Shown here piece by piece: positions 7,260 to 15,922 of a DNA stretch of 64,000 nucleotides. Made by a program: the position numbers and the translations under genes. Numbering within the stretch: the stretch's first letter is position 1; the number at the start of each line of letters is the position of its first letter. The notes beneath the pieces were generated by a model. The model saw only the letters and a list, made by a program, of their open reading frames with translations, had not been told where the DNA came from and made no database searches. This DNA is from Fimenecus sp964527585 (GTDB taxonomy: Bacteria; Bacillota; Clostridia; Oscillospirales; Acutalibacteraceae): NCBI GenBank assembly GCA_964527585.1, contig CAZGPE010000007.1, forward strand, positions 1 to 64,000, written 5' to 3'.

Positions 7260-9209
7260 ATGAGCGATAAAGGAAAATTTTACATCACAACAGCTATCGC
7301 CTACACATCAAGAAAACCTCACATCGGCAACTCTTACGAAATTGTATTAACCGATGCAATTGCGAGGTATAAACGAATGCTCGGCTATGATGTGTTCTTC
7401 CTGACAGGTACCGACGAGCACGGACAAAAAATCGAAGAATATGCAAAAGAAGCCGGAATAACTCCGAAACAGTATGTCGACAAGGTTGCCGGCGAAATTC
7501 GAGAAATTTGCGACAGCCTCAACACAACATACGATAAATTCATCAGAACAACGGACGACTATCACGAAAAAGCAGTTCAAAAGATTTTCAAAAAACTTTA
7601 CGACAACGGAGATATTTACAAAAGCGAATACGAAGGTATGTACTGCACTCCGTGTGAAAGTTTCTGGACAGAAAGCCAACTCGATGAAAACGGATGCTGT
7701 CCCGACTGCCACAGGGAAGTGAAAAAAGCAAAAGAAGAAGCCTATTTTCTTAAGCTTTCAAAATACCAAAAACAGCTTGAAGAATATATCGAATCAAACG
7801 AAAACTTCATCTATCCCGAATCCCGTAAAAACGAAATGCTCAACAACTTTATCCGTCCCGGACTTCAGGATTTATGTGTTTCCAGAACTTCTTTCAAATG
7901 GGGTATCCCCGTAACTTTCGATGATAAGCATATAATTTATGTATGGATTGATGCGCTTTCAAACTATATAACAGCTCTCGGATACGATCCCGACGGAAGT
8001 TCCGCACAATATAAAAAATATTGGCCTGCCGATGTTCATATAATCGGTAAAGACATTGTAAGATTCCATACGATTTATTGGCCGATTATGCTTCTGGCTC
8101 TCGGTGAGCCTCTTCCCAAGCAGGTTTACGGACACCCGTGGCTTCTTTTCGGAGAAGATAAGATGTCAAAATCAAAGGGCAATGTTATTTATGCCGACGA
8201 CCTTATAAAAGTTTTCGGCGTCGATGCCGTAAGATACTATCTTCTTTCGGAAATGCCCCACGCTTCCGACGGTTCGATAACCTATGAAACACTCATTGAG
8301 CGCTACAATTCCGATCTTGCTAACACAATCGGAAATTTGGTAAACCGAACAATAACCATGCAGAAAAAGTATTTTAACGGAGTAATTCAGTCAAACTCGG
8401 TTTGCGAACCCGTTGACGAAGAAATCAAATCACTTGCCGTTAAAACTCTCGGTGATATTGACAAATGCTTCAACGAATACAAAATCGCAGATTCCGTTGA
8501 ATGTATCCTCACTCTTGCAAGAAGGCTCAATAAATACATTGACGAAACAATGCCTTGGGCACTTGCGAAAGATGAAACAAAAAAAGAAAGACTCGGTGCC
8601 GTACTTTACAATTTACTTGAAGGCATCCGCTATCTTGCGATTTTGCTTAAACCGTATATGCCCGATACATCCGAAGAAATTCTTTCTCAGTTAAATACAG
8701 ATGTTTCGGATTACGAGTCTTTGCTTAACTTCGGCGGCCTTAAAGTCGGAGAATGTGTCGGAGAACCGAAAGTTCTGTTCTCGAGAATTGATGCGGAAAA
8801 ACTTATCACCGAACTTGTGTCAAAGCAGGAAGAACAGCAAAAAGCGGAAAAAAAGACAATTGAAGATATTAAGGGTATTGCCAAAATCGGAATCGAGGAT
8901 TTTGCTAAAGTCGAGTTAAAAGTCGCAGAAATTAAAACTTGCGAACCGATAAAAAAAGCAAAAAAACTCCTTAAACTTACCCTTGACGACGGTTCGGGCA
9001 GCGACAGAACCGTAGCAAGCGGCATTGCAAAATGGTATTCTCCCGATGAGTTAATCGGCAAAAAAGTAATTGTTGTTTCAAACCTCAAGCCCGCAACTCT
9101 TTGTTCGGTCGAGAGCAACGGTATGATTTTGGCTGCGGATTGCTCGGAAGATGATGTAAAAGTAATCTTCGTTAATTCCTCAATCCCCAACGGTTCAAAA
9201 ATAAGATGA
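7260..9209 (+). CDS. metG: Methionyl-tRNA synthetase
   Basis: Charges tRNA-Met with methionine. 649 residues. The HIGH-class signature is HIGN at residues 21-24, the KMSKS loop appears as EDKMSKSKGN, and two CxxC pairs (CTPC and CPDC, around residues 128-147) form a zinc knuckle. An anticodon-binding helical domain follows, and the last ~105 residues (from about IGIEDFAKVELKVAEI) form the C-terminal EMAP/Trbp111-like tRNA-binding dimerisation domain. GGAAG precedes the ATG. The stop overlaps the start of tatD by 4 nt, as in many Firmicutes where metG and tatD are neighbours. Confidence 0.98.
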   Translation: MSDKGKFYITTAIAYTSRKPHIGNSYEIVLTDAIARYKRMLGYDVFFLTGTDEHGQKIEEYAKEAGITPKQYVDKVAGEIREICDSLNTTYDKFIRTTDDYHEKAVQKIFKKLYDNGDIYKSEYEGMYCTPCESFWTESQLDENGCCPDCHREVKKAKEEAYFLKLSKYQKQLEEYIESNENFIYPESRKNEMLNNFIRPGLQDLCVSRTSFKWGIPVTFDDKHIIYVWIDALSNYITALGYDPDGSSAQYKKYWPADVHIIGKDIVRFHTIYWPIMLLALGEPLPKQVYGHPWLLFGEDKMSKSKGNVIYADDLIKVFGVDAVRYYLLSEMPHASDGSITYETLIERYNSDLANTIGNLVNRTITMQKKYFNGVIQSNSVCEPVDEEIKSLAVKTLGDIDKCFNEYKIADSVECILTLARRLNKYIDETMPWALAKDETKKERLGAVLYNLLEGIRYLAILLKPYMPDTSEEILSQLNTDVSDYESLLNFGGLKVGECVGEPKVLFSRIDAEKLITELVSKQEEQQKAEKKTIEDIKGIAKIGIEDFAKVELKVAEIKTCEPIKKAKKLLKLTLDDGSGSDRTVASGIAKWYSPDELIGKKVIVVSNLKPATLCSVESNGMILAADCSEDDVKVIFVNSSIPNGSKIR

Positions 9210-9976
9210 CATATAAAAACATTTTCGACACTCATTCACATTATGACGACGAAGCCTTTCAAGACGATCTTGAAGGGCTTTTGTCCGAATTTACCGAAAA
9301 CGGAATAAGCGGAGTTATTTCCTGTGCTGTCAACGAAACAAGTTCTTATAAAAACATCGAACTTTCCGAAAAGTACGGTTTTATCTATGCCGCTGTCGGT
9401 TATCACGGTCAAAACACCGAAGATTTAACAGATGACTATTTGGATGTTATACGAAAAGCGGCAGCGCATAAAAAAGTTGTCGCAATCGGTGAAATCGGAC
9501 TTGACTATTATTATGAAAAAGAATCAAGGGACATACAGTTGCAAATCTTTACCGAACAGATAAAACTTGCAAACGAATTAAATCTTCCGGTTATCGTTCA
9601 CGACAGAGAGGCACACGAAGATACACTTAACATTTTGAAAAGCCTGAAACCGAAAGGAGTAATACATTGTTTTTCCGGCAGTGTGGAAATGGCAAAAGAA
9701 ATCATCAAACTCGGTATGTATATCGGTTTGGGCGGTGCCGTAACCTTCAAAAACGCAGTTAAACCCGTGGAAGTGGCAAAATTTGTTCCCGAAGACAGAC
9801 TTTTGCTTGAAACGGACGCTCCGTATATGGCACCGGTTCCTTTTCGAAGTAAGCGCTGTAATTCTATGTTAATCCCTTATACAGCCGAAAAAATCGCTCA
9901 AATTCGAGGAACCGATACCCAGCATATACTTGATATTACCGACAAAAACGCAAGATCCCTTTTCAACATCACTTAA
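9206..9976 (+). CDS. tatD: TatD-family metal-dependent DNase
   Basis: Cytoplasmic TIM-barrel hydrolase of the TatD (YcfH/YabD) family, a metal-dependent 3'-5' exonuclease in studied members. 256 residues, full length. Visible metal ligands are the HxH of FDTHSHYDD near the N-terminus, the glutamate in AIGEIGLDYY, the histidine in VIVHDREAHED, the histidine of GVIHCFSG, and the aspartate of LLLETDAPYMAP. It overlaps metG by 4 nt and is followed by a terminator. The B. subtilis yabD gene also lies beside metS, so the arrangement is conserved. Confidence 0.95.
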   Translation: MTYKNIFDTHSHYDDEAFQDDLEGLLSEFTENGISGVISCAVNETSSYKNIELSEKYGFIYAAVGYHGQNTEDLTDDYLDVIRKAAAHKKVVAIGEIGLDYYYEKESRDIQLQIFTEQIKLANELNLPVIVHDREAHEDTLNILKSLKPKGVIHCFSGSVEMAKEIIKLGMYIGLGGAVTFKNAVKPVEVAKFVPEDRLLLETDAPYMAPVPFRSKRCNSMLIPYTAEKIAQIRGTDTQHILDITDKNARSLFNIT

Positions 9977-9980
9977 AAGC

Positions 9981-10010
9981 ACCGGCAGGACATTCCTGTC
10001 GGTATTTCTT
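9981..10010 (+). terminator. Rho-independent terminator after tatD
   Basis: ACCGGCAGGA-CAT-TCCTGTCGGT hairpin followed by ATTTCTTT. Confidence 0.75.
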
Positions 10011-10033
10011 TACATCAAATTCATAGAAAATTG

Positions 10034-10062
10034 TTGAATAACATACAGTTTTATAGTATAAT
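10034..10062 (+). promoter_or_regulatory. Sigma-A promoter of the TetR-CDF pair
   Basis: TTGAAT (10034-10039), a 17-nt spacer and a perfect TATAAT (10057-10062). A TetR autorepressor would be expected to bind near here, but no clear palindrome was identified. Confidence 0.75.
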
Positions 10063-10100
10063 TACCGCATACTAAACTTTTGTTAAGGAAGTGTTTGTGA

Positions 10101-10688
10101 ATGGAAACAAAAAAAGTCGACACAAGAGTTAAGCGTACAAAAAAACTGCTTCGGGACGGTCTCACGCAGCTTATGAAAGAGAAAAGCATCAAGAAAATTT
10201 CGGTGCGTGAACTTTCGGAACTTGTAGAGATAAACCGTGGCACATTTTATCTGCACTACAAAGATATTTTCGACCTTGTCGAACAAATCGAAAACGAACT
10301 TTTCGAAGAATTCGAAAAAGTGCTTAATCAATACAACACCATGACAGATAAGTCGAATCCGTATCCGGTGTTTGTAGACTGTTGCAGATTCTTGGAAAAC
10401 AACAGAGACATCTGTGCCGCACTTTTGGGCGCTAACGGAGATATTGATTTTTCAATGAAACTTCGACGCTTCATTTACGAAAAATCATCAACGGATTTTT
10501 CAAGAAACGAAAGAACAAGAACCTTCAAAGAAGAATACAATTATATATACTCTTATTTTGAGGCGGGCGTTATCGGAATTATCAGATATTGGCTTACCGA
10601 CACCTCAAACACCAGAAAAAGTCCCGAAGATGTAGCGCTTATGCTTGATGTTCTTTTTTCAAAAGGCATTTCGGGATTCGAAAATTGA
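10101..10688 (+). CDS. TetR/AcrR-family transcriptional regulator
   Basis: A 195-residue repressor-type protein. The N-terminal TetR helix-turn-helix is clear: ISVRELSELVEINRGTFYLH followed by YKDIFDLVEQ (residues about 33-62). The C-terminal part resembles the DhaS/TetR_C ligand-binding type, including the late GVIGIIRYWL segment. AAGGAAG precedes the start; GTG 3 nt upstream is an alternative. A cation transporter gene begins 15 nt downstream, so the regulator most likely controls its own operon and that transporter. The inducing signal is not visible. Confidence 0.9.
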   Translation: METKKVDTRVKRTKKLLRDGLTQLMKEKSIKKISVRELSELVEINRGTFYLHYKDIFDLVEQIENELFEEFEKVLNQYNTMTDKSNPYPVFVDCCRFLENNRDICAALLGANGDIDFSMKLRRFIYEKSSTDFSRNERTRTFKEEYNYIYSYFEAGVIGIIRYWLTDTSNTRKSPEDVALMLDVLFSKGISGFEN

Positions 10689-10703
10689 TTTAACGGAGAA
10701 AAT

Positions 10704-11870
10704 ATGACTGAATTACTTATAAAACTGTTTGTAAAAGACAGCAAAAACACAAAAGACCTTAAAGTAAGAAGCGCATACGGTAAACTCAGCGGAGCAGTCG
10801 GAATTGCGGTAAACATTATTTTGTGCATCGCCAAGTTCTTCGTCGGACTCATCACCGGAAGCATTACCGTTACAGCCGACGCAATCAACAACCTTTCCGA
10901 TGCAGGTTCTTCGATAATTACTCTTTTCGGATTTAAGTTATCCGAAAAGCCCGCAGACAAAGAACATCCTTACGGGCACGGCAGAATCGAATATATAAGT
11001 GCAACCGTTGTATCGTTTTTGGTAATACTTATGGGTGTTGAACTTCTTAAAAGTTCGGTTGAAAAAATCACTCATCCCGAAGCGGTTGAATTCAGCTATA
11101 TAGCGGTTACCGTATTGATTTTATCCATTCTCGGCAAACTTTGGCTTGCATATTTCAACTGGAATCTCGGAAAAAGAATAAACTCAACCGCCACAAAAGC
11201 GGTCGTTACGGACAGTCTCTCCGACACCGCCTCAACACTTGTTGCACTCATCTCTTTGATAATATCTTATAAAACCGGATTCAATTGCGACGGTTATTTC
11301 GGCGCCGCAGTTTCTCTTCTCATTCTTTGGTCGGGAATTTCCCTTGTCCGTGAAACTCTCGCTCCTCTTCTCGGACAGCCGCCCGAAAAGGAATTTTACG
11401 AAGAAATCAAAAATGAAATACTTTCCTTCGACGGTATTGTCGGTGTTCATGACTTAATCATTCACGATTACGGTCCTTCAAGACTTTTTGCTTCGGCGCA
11501 CGCAGAAGTACCCGCAAATGTAGATGTTATGATAAGCCACGATACCATTGACCTTATCGAGCGTGAAATCCAAAAGAAATACAATATGCTCATATCAATC
11601 CATCTCGACCCGATAATTGTCGACGATGAGCGTATAAACGAACTGCGAAGCACAACCGACCTCGCAGTCAAAGAAATCAATCCCGATTTTTCGATTCACG
11701 ATTTCCGAGTAGTCGACGGTCAAACCCACACCAATTTAATTTTCGATGTTGTATTAAATTACGAAGAAAAGAGAAGCGAAGAAGAAATTATATCTTTAAT
11801 CAGCGAAAAGTTAAGCAAAATAGACGAAAGATTTTTCTGTGTCATAACAATTGATTATGCATTTGACTGA
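10704..11870 (+). CDS. Cation diffusion facilitator (CDF) transporter
   Basis: Membrane antiporter that exports divalent metal (Zn, Mn, Fe, Cd or Co are family substrates) in exchange for protons. 388 residues, with six hydrophobic helices and a C-terminal cytoplasmic domain. The metal site on helix 2 is within TADAINNLSDAG, and the loop signature HPYGHGRIEY follows. The helix-5 aspartate pair lies in VVTDSLSDTAST. The C-terminal ~100 residues carry the histidine-containing ZT-dimer domain (VGVHDLIIHDYGP). GGAG lies before the ATG. Co-transcribed with the TetR gene. Confidence 0.93.
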   Translation: MTELLIKLFVKDSKNTKDLKVRSAYGKLSGAVGIAVNIILCIAKFFVGLITGSITVTADAINNLSDAGSSIITLFGFKLSEKPADKEHPYGHGRIEYISATVVSFLVILMGVELLKSSVEKITHPEAVEFSYIAVTVLILSILGKLWLAYFNWNLGKRINSTATKAVVTDSLSDTASTLVALISLIISYKTGFNCDGYFGAAVSLLILWSGISLVRETLAPLLGQPPEKEFYEEIKNEILSFDGIVGVHDLIIHDYGPSRLFASAHAEVPANVDVMISHDTIDLIEREIQKKYNMLISIHLDPIIVDDERINELRSTTDLAVKEINPDFSIHDFRVVDGQTHTNLIFDVVLNYEEKRSEEEIISLISEKLSKIDERFFCVITIDYAFD

Positions 11871-11964
11871 ATATAAAAAAATAATCAAAAATGCCTTTTA
11901 TATTTCGCTGAAATATAGTAGAATATTATTGTAAAAAAATGTCGTTATGCAGGAGGATATTAAA

Positions 11965-13143
11965 ATGCCGGATTACACCGAAGAATTCACCAACATCCCT
12001 TACGGACCTTTAGGTATTATCGCTTTACCGGGTTGTGAGGAACTTGCTGAAAAAATTGACCGTTACATTGTAAAATGGCGTGCGCAAAAGCAATCCGAAC
12101 ACAAAAACAGCATTGCTTTCGCAGGTTATGAAAAAGACTCTTATATTATTAACGCTTCCTTCCCCCGTTTCGGAACCGGTGAAGGTAAAGGTACACTTTT
12201 CGAGTCGGTTCGTGGTTACGATATTTTCATCGTTGCCGATATGTTCAATTACGGATTGACATACAAAATTTACGGCCAAACCGTTCCCATGAGCCCCGAT
12301 GAACATTATGCAAACCTTAAAAGAGCGATTTCCGCAATCGGAGGTAAAGCTCACAGAATTACGGTAATTATGCCTATGCTTTATGAAGGCAGACAGCATA
12401 AGCGTTCAACAAGAGAATCTCTCGACTGTGCTTTGGCTTTGCAGGAACTTTGCAACACTATGGGTGTTGACAACATCATCACTTTCGACGCACACGATCC
12501 CAGAGTACAAAACGCTATTCCGCTTAAGGGATTTGAAAATGTATCTCCGGTTTATCAGATGATTAAAGCACTTGTCAACCATGTTGACGATCTTAAACTC
12601 GACAGTGATCATATGATGGTTATCTCTCCCGACGAAGGCGGAATGGGAAGATGCATTTACTATGCAACCGTTCTGGGACTTGATTTGGGTATGTTCTACA
12701 AACGCAGAGACTATACAAAAGTCGTTAACGGAAGAAATCCCATTGTCGCTCACGAATTCCTCGGCACAAATGTCGAAGGCAAAGATGTTATGATCGTTGA
12801 CGATATGATTTCTTCGGGCGAATCAATGCTTGAAGTTGCAACAAAATTGAAAGAACTCGGCGCTAAGAGAATATTCATTTTCTCTGCTTTCGGTCTCTTC
12901 TGTGAAGGTCTCGATAAATTCGACGAATTCTATGAAAAAGGTTTGTTTACAAAAGTATTCACAACCAACCTCGTTTACAGAACACCTGAATTGCTTGAGC
13001 GTGAATGGTTCTGCGAAGTTGATATGTCAAAATATGTTTCATACATTATTGACACACTCAACCACGATATGTCGATCAGCGGATTGCTTGATCCCGCAGA
13101 CAGAATTTACAATCTCCTTAAGAAAAAAGGATATAAAGACTGA
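11965..13143 (+). CDS. prs: Ribose-phosphate pyrophosphokinase (long form)
   Basis: Makes phosphoribosyl pyrophosphate from ribose-5-phosphate and ATP. 392 residues, longer than the ~315 of classical Prs; the extra length is at the N-terminus and in a loop, as in a clostridial long-form clade. The ATP/ribose loop is seen in MPMLYEGRQHKRSTRES, the metal/flexible region in FDAHDPRVQN, and the PRPP-binding signature is VMIVDDMISSGESM. AGGAGG 9 nt upstream fixes the start at 11965, not the earlier ATG at 11947. It stands alone and ends at a strong terminator. Confidence 0.92.
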   Translation: MPDYTEEFTNIPYGPLGIIALPGCEELAEKIDRYIVKWRAQKQSEHKNSIAFAGYEKDSYIINASFPRFGTGEGKGTLFESVRGYDIFIVADMFNYGLTYKIYGQTVPMSPDEHYANLKRAISAIGGKAHRITVIMPMLYEGRQHKRSTRESLDCALALQELCNTMGVDNIITFDAHDPRVQNAIPLKGFENVSPVYQMIKALVNHVDDLKLDSDHMMVISPDEGGMGRCIYYATVLGLDLGMFYKRRDYTKVVNGRNPIVAHEFLGTNVEGKDVMIVDDMISSGESMLEVATKLKELGAKRIFIFSAFGLFCEGLDKFDEFYEKGLFTKVFTTNLVYRTPELLEREWFCEVDMSKYVSYIIDTLNHDMSISGLLDPADRIYNLLKKKGYKD

Positions 13144-13159
13144 TAAAGTCAAAAAATTT

Positions 13160-13191
13160 CGGAGCAGTCTGAAAAGACTGCTCCGTTTTTA
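13160..13191 (+). terminator. Bidirectional terminator after prs
   Basis: CGGAGCAGTC-TGAAAA-GACTGCTCCG followed by TTTTTATTTT. On the minus strand it is followed by AAATTTTTT, so it can also end the converging lipoprotein gene. Confidence 0.88.
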
Positions 13192-13201
13192 TTTTGCTGT
13201 T

Positions 13202-14308
13202 TTAACTTGCAAATGTAAATACCGTTCCGACAGGGATTTTAACAGTAGACGCAAATTTTGCGTTACATTCTTTAACAACTAAAGTATTTTCTCCTGTGCG
13301 ATTGAGGACAAGTTTGTTTCCGCTTCCGTCGGTAAGAGTAACAGTGTTATTGCTTTCGCTAAATGATGTAAGCCCTTCGCCGTCTCCCTTTCCGAAATAA
13401 AACTCCGTACCGTTAATTACGGCATAATCCGAAGAATTCCTCACTTCTTCCTGCATATCTTCGGGTAATTCGCTAAACGGATCTCCGATTTCGGCACCGC
13501 ACTGTTTGGTTGAACCGTAAACAATAAGAGAAATTCTGTAATAACATTTGTCGCTTCCGAGAACGCCTGCCTTCCAAGTACCGTTCTTCTGAGAAACGGA
13601 AGTATATGCGGGAACATAATTCGGATCGGTCGCTGAACAGCGGGTACATTTACCGTTTTGATAATTATGACCTAATGCCGAACCTTCGGTAGCACCGCAA
13701 GAACACTTCTTAGGTTCTGTACAGGTTGCATTTGAAAACGAATGTGTATGGGTCGGCTTTTTGGTTGTCTGCACAGCGGCAGAAGTTTCTTCCTGAGTTG
13801 CGGATTCTGATACGGTTTCTGTTTGTGTAACCGCTTCCACCGTTACATCCTCGGCAACCGAAGTGGTTATATTTGCCTGAACTTCGATTTTTTCAAAGCC
13901 CGCATCGGCAGTATCTTTTGCTTCGCTCAACACAACTTCCGTGTTCACATTTTCGTTTTGCACCTCAACGACTTCGATTTTTACCTCAGTTGTTTCGCTG
14001 TCCTTAACAAATCCGCCTTTATCAACGGCGGTTATCAAACTTTCCATAACGGCGTCCATATTTCCCGTTTGCACCGAAATATCATCTATAATGCTTTTAG
14101 CGTCATCGTTAACAGCTTCAACCGCTATAACATTATTCGAAGAATCGAGATAAAGTCTGAATTGCGGATTGATGGTAATCAGTATTACAGACTCGTATGC
14201 TTCGGGTTTTTCGAAAGTATAGTCCGTATTCATTGCACCTTTATTACCGCAAGCGGTAAATCCAAGCAACAGTAAAATTGATAACAACACACAAATCAGT
14301 TTTTTCAT
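13202..14308 (-). CDS. Lipoprotein with RsgI-like domain and cysteine-rich repeat
   Basis: A 368-residue exported lipoprotein. The N-terminus MKKLICVLLSILLLLGFTAC is a signal peptide with a lipobox-like cysteine at residue 20. Residues about 38-100 (LITINPQFRLYLDSSNNVI, then AVNDD and an amphipathic helix) resemble the periplasmic domain of RsgI-type anti-sigma factors, but the cytoplasmic anti-sigma part and membrane helix are absent. A Ser/Thr-rich linker follows. Then comes a cysteine motif (CTEPKKCSCGATEGSALGHN and CTRCSA) common in clostridial surface proteins, then a C-terminal beta-rich domain of unknown type. Single gene with its own promoter. Confidence 0.8.
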   Translation of the reverse strand: MKKLICVLLSILLLLGFTACGNKGAMNTDYTFEKPEAYESVILITINPQFRLYLDSSNNVIAVEAVNDDAKSIIDDISVQTGNMDAVMESLITAVDKGGFVKDSETTEVKIEVVEVQNENVNTEVVLSEAKDTADAGFEKIEVQANITTSVAEDVTVEAVTQTETVSESATQEETSAAVQTTKKPTHTHSFSNATCTEPKKCSCGATEGSALGHNYQNGKCTRCSATDPNYVPAYTSVSQKNGTWKAGVLGSDKCYYRISLIVYGSTKQCGAEIGDPFSELPEDMQEEVRNSSDYAVINGTEFYFGKGDGEGLTSFSESNNTVTLTDGSGNKLVLNRTGENTLVVKECNAKFASTVKIPVGTVFTFAS

Positions 14309-14385
14309 AATTTCATCTCCTCAAAAAAATTCAAAAACAAAAAATTCGTTTTTTGCATCTTGCTTTGTATATAATATACACTTTC

Positions 14386-14414
14386 ATTATATTGTACAGT
14401 TTTAATCTTGTCAA
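14386..14414 (-). promoter_or_regulatory. Sigma-A promoter of the lipoprotein gene
   Basis: Minus strand TTGACA (14409-14414), a 17-nt spacer and TATAAT (14386-14391): consensus at both hexamers. Confidence 0.9.
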
Positions 14415-14455
14415 TATTATAATTATATGTATTTTGCACAGTTTTGCTTAAATAA

Positions 14456-14489
14456 AAGGGAGAGATTTATCCGAGTAAATCTCTCCCTT
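14456..14489 (-). terminator. Terminator after the COG2426 gene
   Basis: AAGGGAGAGATTTA-TCCGAG-TAAATCTCTCCCTT, a perfect 14-base-pair stem. On the minus strand it is followed by TTATTT, and it can also act on the plus strand. Confidence 0.88.
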
Positions 14490-14503
14490 AAAAAATATTA
14501 ATT

Positions 14504-14998
14504 TTACATTGCGAAAATGCCGTAAGTTACAAAAGACATTATAAGTCCTGCGATAAACACGCCCAATGCGATTATCGGTAAAGAACGCTTAAAATCAATA
14601 TTGAGCAAAGCCGCCATCAATGCGCCTGTCCAACCGCCCGTTCCCGGAAGAGGTATTGCAACAAAAATAAGCAACCCCCACGACTTGTATCTTAAAACTT
14701 TTTCTTTGTTTCTCTCGGTTTTCGCCTCAAGCTTTGTTATAATTTTTTCAAAGAACGGAAATCTCCGTAAAAACTCAAAAATCTTTTTAATGAAAAGAAT
14801 AATAAACGGTATGGGAAGCATATTTCCGAGATAACATATTAAAAACGCTCTCAGAAAACTTACTTTAAGCAACCGTGCCGCTATCATTCCGCCACGAAGT
14901 TCAAGTATCGGCAATAAGGACACGATGAAAATCGTAAGTTCCGGCGGAATTTTATCCTGAAAAAGATCAACAAAAAATTGAGCAAGTGTTTCAGCCAT
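14504..14998 (-). CDS. COG2426-type small multidrug export protein
   Basis: A 164-residue integral membrane protein of the Sm_multidrug_ex (COG2426) family. Hallmarks are the early ISLLPILELRGGMIAA-like segment (here FIVSLLPILELRGGMI), and VAIPLPGTGGWTGALMAALL, a glycine/proline-rich re-entrant-like loop, in the second half. The family name comes from weak similarity to small multidrug exporters; transport has not been proven for most members. It begins 11 nt after the NUDIX gene's stop, in one operon. The length is typical. Confidence 0.88.
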   Translation of the reverse strand: MAETLAQFFVDLFQDKIPPELTIFIVSLLPILELRGGMIAARLLKVSFLRAFLICYLGNMLPIPFIILFIKKIFEFLRRFPFFEKIITKLEAKTERNKEKVLRYKSWGLLIFVAIPLPGTGGWTGALMAALLNIDFKRSLPIIALGVFIAGLIMSFVTYGIFAM

Positions 14999-15009
14999 AA
15001 TTTTTCTCC

Positions 15010-15741
15010 TTAAATCTTATTCTTTTCTATATATTTTTGCGCAAGACCGAGAATTTCCTTATCGTTGGGATAGTTCAATGTAGCTAAAGCGTTATCGTAA
15101 GCAAGCCATATATAATCCTCGATTTCTTCGGGTTGAATAACCGTTTGTATATCATCGGTAGTGGCAAGAAAAATCAAAACCGCTTTTTCGATTTTTCCTC
15201 TTATTGTATATTCGGATTTGTATTTGAATTCAGGAAATATTTTTATATGAATTCCCGTTTCTTCGAGAACTTCTCTTTTGGCGGTATCTTCATCGGTTTC
15301 ACCCGCTTCGATATGCCCTTTCGGAAATCCCCAATGACAACTTCTTTTGTTTTTTATAAGCAAGAATCTGCGTTCACCGTTAATCATTCTGAAAACCACG
15401 GCTCCGCAGGAGCGCTCATACAAACATTCTATTGTATATGTTCCGTCCTTATACATAAAAGATACGGCATTTTTTATATCGTGAACGATATATTTTTTAC
15501 TTTTCGGGGACACAACGATAAAAACACCTTGTCTGTCCTTCGTTTTAATTACGGCGACAACTCTTCCCTCAAAATTTCTCACAGGATGAGTTACTCCCAT
15601 TATATATGCACCTTTTACAGGCGTTCTCGGATCAAGTCCGCTTTCAACAGAGCCGTAATTAAGTCTGAAAACAGTAGCCGTTTTTTCGTCATAAGCGCCC
15701 ATGGGTACAGTAACCCTCACTCTGACATATTTACCCAGCAT
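15010..15741 (-). CDS. Pyrophosphatase-like domain fused to NUDIX hydrolase
   Basis: A 243-residue two-domain protein. Residues 114-243 are a NUDIX hydrolase with a perfect box (G142, E148, R156-E157, E160-E161, G163-I164), so it should cleave a nucleoside diphosphate linked to some moiety. Residues 1-108 resemble soluble family I inorganic pyrophosphatase: GKYVRVRVTVP, NYGSV (28-32), GAYIMGV and GRVVAVIKTKD line up with conserved strands. The acidic metal ligands of the usual DGEExDAYILG segment are replaced (here RTPVKGAYIMG), so this domain is probably not a working pyrophosphatase. First gene of an operon with the COG2426 gene. Confidence 0.85.
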   Translation of the reverse strand: MLGKYVRVRVTVPMGAYDEKTATVFRLNYGSVESGLDPRTPVKGAYIMGVTHPVRNFEGRVVAVIKTKDRQGVFIVVSPKSKKYIVHDIKNAVSFMYKDGTYTIECLYERSCGAVVFRMINGERRFLLIKNKRSCHWGFPKGHIEAGETDEDTAKREVLEETGIHIKIFPEFKYKSEYTIRGKIEKAVLIFLATTDDIQTVIQPEEIEDYIWLAYDNALATLNYPNDKEILGLAQKYIEKNKI

Positions 15742-15770
15742 ACTTTGCTCCTTAGAAAAATCTAAGACCG

Positions 15771-15799
15771 ATTATACACTCTTTTGATTACTGTTTCAA
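15771..15799 (-). promoter_or_regulatory. Sigma-A promoter of the NUDIX-COG2426 operon
   Basis: Minus strand TTGAAA (15794-15799), a 17-nt spacer and TATAAT (15771-15776), with AAGGAG close to the start codon. Confidence 0.82.
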
Positions 15800-15859
15800 G
15801 ATATTTTTAATAAGAATTGACTTATATAATATTTTGTCGGTTTTTTTTGTGAAAACATA

Positions 15860-15888
15860 TTGTCTAAAGGTATTAAATCAGTTAAAAT
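15860..15888 (+). promoter_or_regulatory. Sigma-A promoter of the LCP gene
   Basis: TTGTCT (15860-15865), a 17-nt spacer and TAAAAT (15883-15888), 34 nt before the ATG. Confidence 0.65.
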
Positions 15889-15922
15889 AATATGTTATAA
15901 GCATTAAAAAGGAGATGTTGAA

